NCBI GenBank assembly: GCA_038227745.1
Contig: JBBRPS010000126.1
Coordinates: 1 to 16,485 of the forward strand
Direction of reading: 5' to 3'
From: DASPXY01 sp038227745
GTDB taxonomy: Bacteria > Planctomycetota > Planctomycetia > Gemmatales > Gemmataceae
DNA length: 16,485 nucleotides
Under the pieces are notes generated by a model. It had not been told where the DNA came from. It did not search any database and saw only the letters and a list, made by a program, of their open reading frames with translations. How positions within the stretch are numbered: position 1 is the stretch's first letter; each line of letters begins with the position of its first letter. This document shows, one piece after another, positions 1 to 7,005 of this stretch. Position numbers and translations under genes: made by a program.

Positions 1-67
1 CGGGTGACGCAGCGTCTTCCACAGATGTTCCGCAGAGGCCGCCGCAGGGCGGGGGCGTCCGGATTGC

Positions 68-113
68 GCGCCGGGCAGTGCCGAGGCGCCCGCGCAGCTG
101 CGCTGCCCGGCGC
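68..113. repeat. GC-rich inverted repeat upstream of the first gene
   Basis: An 11-bp perfect stem is formed by GCGCCGGGCAG (68-78) and CTGCCCGGCGC (103-113), around a 24-nt loop. It lies about 40 bases before the promoter at 156-183. It could be the terminator of a gene left of the window or a small structured element, but no T-tract follows. I see no convincing coding region in positions 1-194 on either strand. Confidence 0.4.
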
Positions 114-155
114 CTGCCACGGCGGTTCCTCAACCCTGCGCGCCGGCCTACCTTC

Positions 156-183
156 TTGACCCCGACCGCCGTTCTGCGATAAT
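156..183 (+). promoter_or_regulatory. Sigma-70-type promoter for the PQQ-like propeller gene
   Basis: TTGACC (156-161) and GATAAT (178-183) are separated by 16 bases, which is close to the sigma-70 consensus and stands out in this GC-rich DNA. The predicted transcript would begin near 190. That leaves the ATG at 195 only about five bases into the message, so the ATG at 231, preceded by AAGAGGA, is the better start. Confidence 0.6.
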
Positions 184-230
184 CGCTCCGTCCGATGCAT
201 CCCGCCATCGCCCGCCGAAGAGGAACCATC

Positions 231-1490
231 ATGCCGCGACCCTCCCTGCCCCGACTCGCCCTTGCCGTCGCCTGTCTGCTCGCCCTCAGCCTGACCGCCG
301 CCGCCGACAACTGGCCGCGCTTCCGCGGCCCCAACGGCACCGGCGTCTCCGCGGACAAGGGCGTGCCGATCAAGTGGGACGAGGAAACCGGCTTCCTGTG
401 GAAGCTGCCCCTGCCCGGCCTCGGCCACTCCTCGCCCATCGTCTGGGGCCACCGCCTCTTCGTCCAGGCCGCCCCGCCCGGCGGCAAGGACCGCCTCCTG
501 CTCTGCGTCCACGTCGCCGACGGCAAGGTCCTCTGGTCGCGCTCCGTTCCCGGCACCACCGCCCACACGAACGAGCGCAACACGCTGGCCTCGTCCAGCC
601 CGGCGACCGACGGCGAGCGCGTCTATGCATCCTTCTGGGACGGCAAGCAGATCCTCCTGGCCGCCTACGACATCGACGGCGGCCCGATCTGGCAGCGCGC
701 CCTCGGCGGCTTCAAGAGCCAGCACGGCGCGGGCGCCTCGCCGGTCGTCTTCCAGGACAAGGTCTTCCTCGCCAACGACCAGGATGGCGCCTCGACGCTG
801 TACGCCTTCGACAGCAAGACGGGCCGGACGGCCTGGGAGGCGCCGCGGCCCGCCTATCGCGCCTGCTACTCCGCCCCGTTCGTGCGTCAGAAGGAGGGCC
901 ACCGCCCCGAACTGATCGTCACCAGTACGATGGGCATCACCAGTTACGACCCGCAGTCGGGCCGCAAGAACTGGAACTACACGTGGAAGTTCAGCGCCAA
1001 GATGCCGCTGCGCACGACCGGCTCGACGGTCCTGCACGACGGCATGCTGTTCGCCTGCGCCGGCGACGGTGGCGGCGACCGGCACATGATCGCCCTGACC
1101 CTCGAAGGCTACGGCCCGCGCACCAAGGTGGAGCTGGCCTGGCAGAACAAGCGCGACTTCCCCTACGTGCCGACGGTCCTGACGCGCGGCGAGCACGTCT
1201 ACTTCGTCAACGACAAGGGGATGGCGGGCTGCTGGCACGCGAAGACCGGCAAGCGCGTCTGGTTCGAGCGGTTGGAGGGAGCGACGTTCTCGTCCTCGCC
1301 GGTGCTGATCGACGGCAAGATGTACGCGGCCAGCGAGGAGGGCGACGTGTTCGCGATCGCCGCCGAGCCGACGTACCGCCTGCTCGCCCGCAACCCGCTC
1401 GGCGAGCTGGTGCGTGCCTCGCCCGCCGTCGCCGACAACCGCCTGTACATCCGCGGCCAGCAGCACCTCTTCTGCATCGGCAAGCGCTGA
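231..1490 (+). CDS. Secreted PQQ-binding-like beta-propeller repeat protein
   Basis: This encodes a predicted exported beta-propeller of about 419 residues. Residues 1-25 form a signal peptide (basic start, then ALAVACLLALSLTAAA), and the mature protein begins DNWPRFRGPNGTG, a hallmark of planctomycete PQQ-like (pyrroloquinoline-quinone dehydrogenase fold) proteins. Blade-like repeats follow, including GKVLWSRSVPG, GGPIWQRALGG, TGRTAWEAPRP and TGKRVWFERLEG. No catalytic dehydrogenase residues or haem-binding CxxCH motif are seen, so it is probably a scaffold or binding propeller like BamB and not an enzyme. ATG 231 is chosen over ATG 195 because AAGAGGA lies six bases upstream and the mapped promoter leaves 195 at the very 5' end of the message. 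The TGA stop directly abuts a hairpin element. Substrate and partner are unknown. Confidence 0.88.
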   Translation: MPRPSLPRLALAVACLLALSLTAAADNWPRFRGPNGTGVSADKGVPIKWDEETGFLWKLPLPGLGHSSPIVWGHRLFVQAAPPGGKDRLLLCVHVADGKVLWSRSVPGTTAHTNERNTLASSSPATDGERVYASFWDGKQILLAAYDIDGGPIWQRALGGFKSQHGAGASPVVFQDKVFLANDQDGASTLYAFDSKTGRTAWEAPRPAYRACYSAPFVRQKEGHRPELIVTSTMGITSYDPQSGRKNWNYTWKFSAKMPLRTTGSTVLHDGMLFACAGDGGGDRHMIALTLEGYGPRTKVELAWQNKRDFPYVPTVLTRGEHVYFVNDKGMAGCWHAKTGKRVWFERLEGATFSSSPVLIDGKMYAASEEGDVFAIAAEPTYRLLARNPLGELVRASPAVADNRLYIRGQQHLFCIGKR

Positions 1491-1594
1491 GAGTCTGTCC
1501 GGGTGTCGTTCGTGGCCGACTCGCTCCGCGAGTCGGGGAGCTGACACCCCCGACTCGCGGAGCGAGTCGGCCACGAACGACGAACGACACCCGG
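1491..1594. repeat. Long perfect hairpin with 13-nt leader (copy 1)
   Basis: GAGTCTGTCCGGG (1491-1503) follows the TGA of the propeller gene directly. Then comes a 34-bp perfect inverted repeat (1505-1538 and 1548-1581) with a 9-nt loop (1539-1547). The stem contains GCCGACTCGC and GCGAGTCGGC. A second outer pairing, CCGGGTGTCGTTCG (1499-1512) with CGAACGACACCCGG (1581-1594), competes with the base of the stem because CGAACGA is duplicated in the right arm. The same 13-nt leader occurs after another stop codon at 10002. The element could end transcription and may belong to a dispersed family. Confidence 0.8.
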
Positions 1595-1604
1595 CCCGCA
1601 AATC

Positions 1605-1626
1605 CGCCGCCGACGGCGCATTTTTT
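1605..1626 (+). terminator. Rho-independent-type terminator
   Basis: CGCCG (1605-1609) and CGGCG (1614-1618) form a 5-bp stem with a CCGA loop, followed by CA and six T (1621-1626). It lies just after the long hairpin and would end transcription of the propeller gene before the radical SAM gene. The stem is short, but this is the only stem-plus-T-tract arrangement I found in the window. Confidence 0.5.
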
Positions 1627-1765
1627 GCCTATGGTAATGACTGCTGGCCTGGGTTGGCACCCGGCGAGCCGTCGTCGAAAGCTCGGCCTTACGGCGGGGC
1701 AGAGCGCGGCGCCCGCGTGGGCGTGTCGGACGGCGGGGCTCAGGCCTGCCTCTTCAGGAGTTGTC

Positions 1766-3352
1766 ATGGTGGCATCGCGGCGCGCAGCCAATCGGCACAT
1801 TTACCTCGTCCAGCCGAAATTCCCGCCCTCGTACTGGGGTCTCGACCACTTCCTCCCGCTCACCTCCTACCGGGCCATCTTCCCGCCCCTGGGTCTGCTG
1901 ACCCTCGCCGCGCTGACACCCCCCGACTTCCGCGTCACGGTCTGCGACGAGAACGTCGGCGAGCGCATCGACTACGACACGGACGCCCGCATCGTCGGCA
2001 TCACCGGGTACATCATTCAGATGGCCCATGTCTTCGAGATCGCCGACCGCTTTCGGGCGCGCGGCAAGATCGTGGCGATCGGCGGCCCGCTGGCGAACCT
2101 GCTGCCCCACCACTGCCGGTCCCACTGCGACGTTCTCTTCGAGGGCGAGGCCGAGTACACCTGGCCGCGCTTCCTGAGCGAATTCGCCGCCGGCCGCTGG
2201 GCCGACCACTACCACGAGACCGAGAAGATCCACCTGCCCGATTCGCCGCCGCCGCGCCTGGACGTGCTCAAGGGCCGCTACGCCCACGGGATCGTCCAGT
2301 GCAGCCGCGGCTGCCCGTTCAGCTGCGAGTTCTGCGACATCATCGTGATGTATGGGCGCAAGATGCGCTTCAAGCCGATCGGCCAAGTGTTGCAGGAAGT
2401 GGCGGCGTGGCACGCCCGCGGGGCGCCGCAGGTCTTCTTCGCCGACGACAACTTCATCGGCAACCGCGCCTACGCCAAGGACCTGCTGCGCGCCCTGGCC
2501 CGCTGGAACGTCGGCCGTAACCCGCCTCTGTCGTTCTACACCCAGGCGAGCGTGGACATGGTCCGCGACGAGGAGTTGCTGGGGCTGATGCGCGACGCCA
2601 ACTTCGGCTCGGTCTTCATCGGCATCGAGTCGCCGCGCAAGGCGAGCCTGGCCGAGACGCACAAGACGCAGAACGAGAAGCTCGACCTGGTGGCCGCGGT
2701 CCACAAGATCCAGTCGTACAACCTGTTCATCTCGGCGGGCATGATCGTCGGCTTCGACCAGGACGACGCCAGCATTTTCGACGAGCAGTACGAGTTCCTG
2801 CAGGAAGCGCAGATCCCGATCGTGATGCTCAGCGTGCTCCTGGCGGTGCCGAAGACCCCACTGTACAAGCGTCTGGAGGCGGCGGGTCGGCTGGCCAACG
2901 ACGACGATCACCTGTCGCGCTACGTGGGTACGGCCGGCGGGACGAACTTCCGGCCGCTGCAGATGACACAGGAAGAGCTGCAACGCGGCCAGGAGCGGCT
3001 CTACCGCCGGCTGTATGCCCCGGAGGCGTTCGCCGCCCGCCTGCTGGGCAACCTGAGCCGCTTCCACGACGTGACGTACCGCCCTGAGCCGGCCCAGCTG
3101 AACAAGGTAGCCACGCTCCTGCGCCTCATCGGGCATTACTGGCGTCAGGGGAAAGACGGTCGGCGGTTCTTTTGGGGGATCCTGGGCAAGACGCTGCGCC
3201 ACTCGCCGCGCAGCATGCGGCTGGTGATCACGCAGCTCGGCATGTACAAGCACTTCTGCGAGGTCCACACGGGGGATTCCCAATGGGACCCGTGGGCGGC
3301 GCCGCACGAGGAGGTCCCGGCCCCGGCCCTTGCGGCACAGTTGACCGCGTGA
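1766..3352 (+). CDS. B12-binding domain radical SAM protein (DUF4070 type)
   Basis: The product is about 528 residues. Residues ~12-150 resemble a cobalamin-binding Rossmann domain (HIYLVQPKFPPSYW, then IFPPLGLLTLAALTP, VCDENVGERIDYD and VGITGY). A radical SAM core follows, with CPFSCEFC giving the cluster cysteines C183, C187 and C190. Further family signatures are FFADDNFIGN, FGSVFIGIESP and GMIVGFDQDD, and a C-terminal DUF4070-like segment contains TNFRPLQMTQEEL and RLYAPEAFAARLL. Family members use a 4Fe-4S cluster, S-adenosylmethionine and often cobalamin, frequently for methylation of unactivated carbon; the hopanoid C-2 methylase HpnP is in the same broad family. The substrate cannot be read from sequence, and no hopanoid genes are adjacent. 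The start at 1766 has AGGAG five bases upstream. The frame stays open far upstream, but only because of GC-rich composition. Confidence 0.9.
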   Translation: MVASRRAANRHIYLVQPKFPPSYWGLDHFLPLTSYRAIFPPLGLLTLAALTPPDFRVTVCDENVGERIDYDTDARIVGITGYIIQMAHVFEIADRFRARGKIVAIGGPLANLLPHHCRSHCDVLFEGEAEYTWPRFLSEFAAGRWADHYHETEKIHLPDSPPPRLDVLKGRYAHGIVQCSRGCPFSCEFCDIIVMYGRKMRFKPIGQVLQEVAAWHARGAPQVFFADDNFIGNRAYAKDLLRALARWNVGRNPPLSFYTQASVDMVRDEELLGLMRDANFGSVFIGIESPRKASLAETHKTQNEKLDLVAAVHKIQSYNLFISAGMIVGFDQDDASIFDEQYEFLQEAQIPIVMLSVLLAVPKTPLYKRLEAAGRLANDDDHLSRYVGTAGGTNFRPLQMTQEELQRGQERLYRRLYAPEAFAARLLGNLSRFHDVTYRPEPAQLNKVATLLRLIGHYWRQGKDGRRFFWGILGKTLRHSPRSMRLVITQLGMYKHFCEVHTGDSQWDPWAAPHEEVPAPALAAQLTA

Positions 3353-3364
3353 GCTAACAGGTTC

Positions 3365-3443
3365 TCGTTTAGCCGCGAGCGGTGAGCGTCACGCGCTCGC
3401 CCCCCGCGCAGCGGGATCTGGCTCACCGCTCGCGGCTAAACGA
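3365..3443. repeat. Inverted repeat between convergent genes
   Basis: A 23-bp perfect stem is formed by 3365-3387 and 3421-3443 with a 33-nt loop. The arms contain TTTAGCCGCGAGCGG and CCGCTCGCGGCTAAA. It lies 13 bases after the radical SAM stop. Its right arm contains the TAG stop (3436-3438) and last codons of the protease gene on the opposite strand. The position suits a bidirectional terminator. The arms look like a dispersed planctomycete intergenic repeat, but that recollection needs a genome search. Confidence 0.75.
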
Positions 3444-4599
3444 AGGAGAGTGCGGTCTCCTCGGGTGCCTCACCCCCGGGCACCACGATACGGAACCCCG
3501 CCGGCGCGAACGCCCCGCCCTCGATCTCCGCGTCGCCCGCGAACGGCAGCAGCCTCTCGACCTGCCCCGCCGCGTCGGCCGGCACCATCCCCCGCGACAG
3601 GATCATTTCCAGGTACGTGAACTCGAGAATGGCACTCGCCGCCCAGTCCACGCTCGTGGTGTAGCCGCTGATCGCGAAACCGAGCCGCTCGGCCAGCGCG
3701 CGCCAGCGCGCGACCACGGCCGGGTCCTGCATCAGCAGGCACGCCGAGAAGTGCAGCAGCCGCAGGTCCCAGGCGTAGCGCAGGCAGTCGCCGACCGCCG
3801 CCACGTCGATCGTGCCGCCGTCCACCGGGATGCCCTGCGGCATGCCGTGCGTCGCCACCACCACCACGACCGGCTCGGCGATCAGCGTCAGTTCGCGGCA
3901 GTGGCGGCGGAAGGCCGCCTCGTTGGTGAAGAAGCGCTGCCGCACCCGCACCCCCGGCTGGCGCGAGAAGAACTCGCGCAGCATGTTGCCGAACGAGTAG
4001 TCGCGGTCGGCGTGGATCGTGTGCCAGGGCACCTCCAGCACGACCAACCACGTCAGGTCGCGCGGCATCGCCCGCACCCCCTGCCACGGCAGCCAGCCCG
4101 ACGCCCCCTGCTCGTGCCACTCGCCCTCGAACGTCAGGCCGTCGTCGGCCAGCCGGAACTGCCCCTCGCCCGCCGCGGTCGGCTCGCGGTAGGTGAAGGT
4201 GAACTCGGCGCCCTCGAGTCGCCCCTCGAGGGTCGAGCCGCCCCCTCCCTCGTAGAAGCCATGCAGGCGGTCACCCTCTTGCATCAGGCGCATGCGGCCG
4301 AAGCTGGTTTCCCACAGGCCATCGAAGCCGACGCGCGCGCCGACCCACGGCCGCCACTGCGCGTCGCCGTCGGCGTGCCACTGTCCCGCGAACGCCCGAC
4401 CCTTGCGCTGCAGCTCGAACCAGCCCTCGCCGCCGGCCTCGGGCTCCTGGTAGCGGAACACGAGCCGGCCGCCGTGGATCGCGCCGTCGAGGCTGCACGG
4501 GATGCCGCGGAAGGAGTACTGGCCGTGTACCCTGTCGCCCTCCTGCACCAGTTCCATCAGGCCGAAGGTCGAATGCCATTTGCCTGCGAAGCCGCTCAT
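3436..4599 (-). CDS. Caspase/CHAT-like protease with two N-terminal beta repeats
   Basis: This 387-residue protein has no signal peptide. Residues 2-88 and 92-176 are a clear duplication with the shared pattern G-x-W-x-T/S-x-F-G-x-M-x-L-x-QEGDR-h-HG-x-Y, then EGRL/DGAI, F-x-YxEP, GEG-x-F-x-L, F-x-G-x-WH and WxPWxG-x-R. This is a glycine- and tryptophan-rich beta module, MORN- or lipocalin-like in appearance. Residues ~183-372 look like a clan CD cysteine peptidase: VVVVVATHG places the candidate catalytic His at 251, and LLHFSACLL places the candidate Cys at 287, matching the HG and SAC motifs of caspase and CHAT domains. ISGYTTSVDW follows. The start is ATG with GGGAG seven to eight bases upstream, and the stop lies inside a hairpin stem. 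Family assignment is by motif only; the substrate and trigger are unknown. Confidence 0.75.
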   Translation of the reverse strand: MSGFAGKWHSTFGLMELVQEGDRVHGQYSFRGIPCSLDGAIHGGRLVFRYQEPEAGGEGWFELQRKGRAFAGQWHADGDAQWRPWVGARVGFDGLWETSFGRMRLMQEGDRLHGFYEGGGGSTLEGRLEGAEFTFTYREPTAAGEGQFRLADDGLTFEGEWHEQGASGWLPWQGVRAMPRDLTWLVVLEVPWHTIHADRDYSFGNMLREFFSRQPGVRVRQRFFTNEAAFRRHCRELTLIAEPVVVVVATHGMPQGIPVDGGTIDVAAVGDCLRYAWDLRLLHFSACLLMQDPAVVARWRALAERLGFAISGYTTSVDWAASAILEFTYLEMILSRGMVPADAAGQVERLLPFAGDAEIEGGAFAPAGFRIVVPGGEAPEETALSFV

Positions 4600-4697
4600 G
4601 TCGTCGCTCCCGGGGTGATAGGTCAGGCCTCACGGCCGCCGCGGCGCCGCGCGCACCGATGCTCGGAAGCGCTGGCCGGCCCCGTGCCGCCATCAGC

Positions 4698-4703
4698 AGT
4701 ATA
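4698..4703 (-). promoter_or_regulatory. Possible -10 box for the protease gene
   Basis: Read on the minus strand this is TATACT, five of six matches to TATAAT in a GC-rich intergenic region. It would start a transcript near 4691, about 90 bases before the protease ATG. No good -35 box lies 17 bases upstream, so this is a weak call. Confidence 0.3.
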
Positions 4704-4753
4704 CGGCGGGCCGGCAACGGCAGAGGCGTCTCCGGCGGCGAGGGGAGTTGCCG

Positions 4754-4782
4754 TTGCCACGTCGCGGCGATCCGGCGATGAT
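4754..4782 (+). promoter_or_regulatory. Possible promoter for the Uma2 nuclease gene
   Basis: TTGCCA (4754-4759) and GATGAT (4777-4782) are separated by 17 bases. A transcript starting near 4789 would give a 40-base leader to ATG 4829. This agrees with choosing the start that has a ribosome binding site over the upstream in-frame ATGs at 4748 and 4780. Confidence 0.35.
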
Positions 4783-4828
4783 GAGGGCGTCAGTGCCGGC
4801 CTTCACGATCGTGCGAAAGGAGTCTCCC

Positions 4829-5548
4829 ATGCGCTCCCCCCGGACCGTTTTGCCTGAGACCATGGCCGACCTGCTCGAACAACTCGGCGAGATATCGCCG
4901 CGCCGCGTCCGTCTGCACCCCCCGCCCGGGACGGCCACCGAGAAGGACGTCCTTGAGATCCTCGACCGCACCAACCGGCTGTACGAACTGGTGGACGGCG
5001 TCCTGGTGGAGAAGGTCATGGGATACCGCGAATCGTCGCTGACGGTATGGCTGGTGACTCTTCTGCAGAACTTCCTTACCGAACACGACCTAGGCAACCT
5101 CGCCGGCCCCGACGGAACGATGCGCCTGATGCCGCGCCTCGTGCGGATCCCCGACGTTTCCTTCGTCCGCTGGGAAAGGCTCCCCAACCGTGAGTTGCCC
5201 GACGCGCCCATCCCGGACCTGGTCCCCGACCTCGCTGTCGAGGTGCTGAGCGAAAGCAACACCCGCGGCGAGATGGCCCGCAAGCTCAAGGAATACTTCC
5301 TCGCCGGCGTCAAACTGGTCTGGTTCGTGGAACCCGATGACCGCACCGTCCGCGTCTTCACCGCCCCCGACCGCTCCGTCACCCTCACCGAAGCAGACAC
5401 CCTGGACGGAGGCGACGTCCTGCCCGGCCTCGCTCTGCCCGTGAAACAGGTATTCGCCAAATTGCCCGTCAAAAAGCAGGACGCCCCGGCCCCTCACGAG
5501 GGGCGCGATCCAGGGAGGAAGAAGCGGAAGAAGGGGGGCGCCTCCTGA
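4829..5548 (+). CDS. Uma2 family (DUF820) PD-(D/E)XK endonuclease-like protein
   Basis: The product is 239 residues. Family signatures in order are YELVDGVLVEK (52-62), RIPDVSFVRW (106-115), VPDLAVEVLSESN (132-144), EMARKLKEYFLAGV (148-161) and VWFVEPDDRTVRVF (164-177). The candidate nuclease residues are D109 or D134, E138 and K154, consistent with the restriction-endonuclease fold described for DUF820/TT1808. These proteins are very numerous in planctomycetes and cyanobacteria and their cellular job is mostly unknown. The C-terminus carries a basic tail ending GRKKRKKGGAS. The start at 4829 has AAAGGAG six bases upstream. A 6-bp stem (5541-5546 and 5550-5555) brackets the TGA stop. No partner toxin, transposase or methylase gene is adjacent. 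Confidence 0.87.
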   Translation: MRSPRTVLPETMADLLEQLGEISPRRVRLHPPPGTATEKDVLEILDRTNRLYELVDGVLVEKVMGYRESSLTVWLVTLLQNFLTEHDLGNLAGPDGTMRLMPRLVRIPDVSFVRWERLPNRELPDAPIPDLVPDLAVEVLSESNTRGEMARKLKEYFLAGVKLVWFVEPDDRTVRVFTAPDRSVTLTEADTLDGGDVLPGLALPVKQVFAKLPVKKQDAPAPHEGRDPGRKKRKKGGAS

Positions 5549-5659
5549 TAGGAGGATCGCCCTCGCCCCAATTAACGAGAGCAAGGTGCGGCCGGGTGCC
5601 GCGGTATCACGGCCAGCCGTACGCCCTGTTCAGGGCTGTTTGCGGAGAGAAAAACGACC

Positions 5660-6220
5660 ATGACCATGGACCTGATCGCGCCGCACGGCGAGCAGCATTT
5701 CACCCTCAGCGGGTGGAAAATGCTGCTGGACCTCGCCCTCCAGAACGGCTGGGAGCCGGCCGGCGCCCTCCCGCGCGAACACGACGACGAGGACGAACTG
5801 GAAGACGAGGCGGAAGAGGAATCGGCGGACGAACCCGAGGACGATGAGGAGTTCGCGGAGTTGCCCGAGGGGACGGCGCCTTCGGAGGTGCCGCAGGACC
5901 ACTCCCTCGCCCGGCTCATCATGTCCTTCTTCCCGAGCCCCGGCGACCCGGTCATGATGGCCTACTTCACCAACGACGGCAACCGCGTGACGCCGGAGGA
6001 CGCGCGGGCGCTGGCCGACGCCCTGGAGCAGGCCCTGCCCGACCTGCCCGACCACGATGCCATGGCGCACAAGACCGTCGCGCACCCCGCGGCGCCGGGT
6101 GCGCGCTTCATCCACCTCGACACACCGATCAACCCGATGGAATGGTTCAGCGGCAAGAAGAAGGAGCACCTTCGCGAGTTCATCGCCTTCTGCTGCCAGG
6201 GCGGCTTCGAGATCTGGTAA
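5660..6220 (+). CDS. Hypothetical protein with acidic linker
   Basis: I do not recognise a named family for this 186-residue soluble protein. Residues 1-35 (FTLSGWKMLLDLALQNGWEPAG) look like a small helical domain. Residues ~40-75 are a highly acidic, probably disordered linker containing DDEDELEDEAEEE. Residues ~95-130 contain FTNDGNRVTPEDARALADALEQAL, and the C-terminus reads KEHLREFIAFCCQGGFEIW. The pattern of GW at the start, then an NDG-xx-VT-xxDA-xx-LA helix and a terminal FI-x-F-C-xx-GGFEI is one I associate with small planctomycete proteins of unknown role. The start ATG has GGAGA 11 bases upstream, which is rather far. A second in-frame ATG lies at 5666. Confidence 0.75.
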   Translation: MTMDLIAPHGEQHFTLSGWKMLLDLALQNGWEPAGALPREHDDEDELEDEAEEESADEPEDDEEFAELPEGTAPSEVPQDHSLARLIMSFFPSPGDPVMMAYFTNDGNRVTPEDARALADALEQALPDLPDHDAMAHKTVAHPAAPGARFIHLDTPINPMEWFSGKKKEHLREFIAFCCQGGFEIW

Positions 6221-6268
6221 GCCCCGCCGGCGCCGCGGAAAAGCCTCCATCTCGCGACCGCCGCGTGT

Positions 6269-6274
6269 TATAAC
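6269..6274 (+). promoter_or_regulatory. Possible -10 box giving a leaderless transcript
   Basis: TATAAC matches TATAAT at five of six positions, and its last base lies six bases before ATG 6281. Initiation at the normal distance would fall on or next to the start codon. No Shine-Dalgarno sequence is visible upstream of that ATG. No good -35 box is seen. Confidence 0.35.
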
Positions 6275-6280
6275 TACGCC

Positions 6281-6913
6281 ATGCTCACCGCCGACCCTCA
6301 CCCGCTGCTGGACCTGTGCGCCTTCGTCACCGCCTTCCCGCGCCCGCTCGGCGACATGCCCTCCCCGCCGGACCTGCAGGCGCTGCGGTCGCTGCAGGCG
6401 GCGGCGCCCCTGCGAAGCGACGACGGGGTGCGCGAGGCGGTGCGGCAGTTGCTGCGGCACGGCGGCTTCAAGCCGACGGGGCGGAGCAAGCCGGCGTCGG
6501 AGTACCTGATCCGCGCAGTCGGCGAGGGCAAGCTGACGTCGATCAACGTCGCGGTGGACGTGTGCAACGTGGTGTCGCTGCACAGCGGCCTGCCGATCAG
6601 CGTCGTGGACCTCGACCGGGCACGCGCGCCGTTCCGCGTCGGCGTGGCGCCGGCCGGGGCCAGTTACGTCTTCAACGCAGCGGGGCAGTTGATCGACGTG
6701 GCCGGCCTGCTGTGCCTGTTCGACGCGGACGGGCCGTGCGCCAACGCCGTCAAGGACGCCCAACGCACGAAGACCGGCGAGCAGACGCGGCGGACGCTGT
6801 CACTCGTGTGGGGGACCGTGGCGCTGCCGGGGCGGGCGGCGGAGACGGAGGAGTGGTATCGTAAGCTGCTGGAGCAGCAGGGGGCGGCGACGGAGACCGT
6901 GACGCCCGCGTGA
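6281..6913 (+). CDS. B3/B4 tRNA-binding domain protein
   Basis: This 210-residue protein resembles the stand-alone B3/B4 domain, which is found in the phenylalanyl-tRNA synthetase beta subunit and in small proteins thought to act on tRNA or mischarged tRNA. Signatures are FKPTGRSKPASEYLIRA (63-79), SINVAVDVCNVVSLHSGLP (87-105) and CANAVKDAQRTKTGEQTRR (153-171), followed by TLSLVWGT. The stand-alone role here, perhaps editing or binding, is inference. The ATG has no Shine-Dalgarno sequence but sits just after TATAAC, so translation may be leaderless. It starts 60 bases after the previous gene on the same strand. Confidence 0.82.
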   Translation: MLTADPHPLLDLCAFVTAFPRPLGDMPSPPDLQALRSLQAAAPLRSDDGVREAVRQLLRHGGFKPTGRSKPASEYLIRAVGEGKLTSINVAVDVCNVVSLHSGLPISVVDLDRARAPFRVGVAPAGASYVFNAAGQLIDVAGLLCLFDADGPCANAVKDAQRTKTGEQTRRTLSLVWGTVALPGRAAETEEWYRKLLEQQGAATETVTPA

Positions 6914-7005
6914 AGTTCGGCCACCGCACTGTTAGTTCCGCTCGCGTCCGCTGTCTGTTCTCACGTTCGACAAGGAATCACCTTTTCCCCGAGGAGACCG
7001 CCGTC

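Noticed and set aside
1..194. A minus-strand peptide ending in EHLWKTLRHP at the left edge
   Set aside because: It looks protein-like over a few residues but has no start, and a GC hairpin lies within it; not enough support.
1630..1765. Possible cobalamin riboswitch before the B12-dependent radical SAM gene
   Set aside because: CAGG followed directly by CCTGCC near 1741-1751 recalls the B12 box, but the bases between the two halves are missing and no supporting stems are evident.
374..1765. A much longer reading frame extending the radical SAM gene upstream
   Set aside because: It overlaps the propeller gene in another frame and is Arg/Pro/Ala-rich, as expected of a GC-rich shadow; the real start has a ribosome binding site at 1756-1760.
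3382..4857. Long plus-strand frame opposite the protease gene
   Set aside because: Composition is shadow-like and it has no recognisable motifs, while the minus strand shows clear repeats and a catalytic pair.
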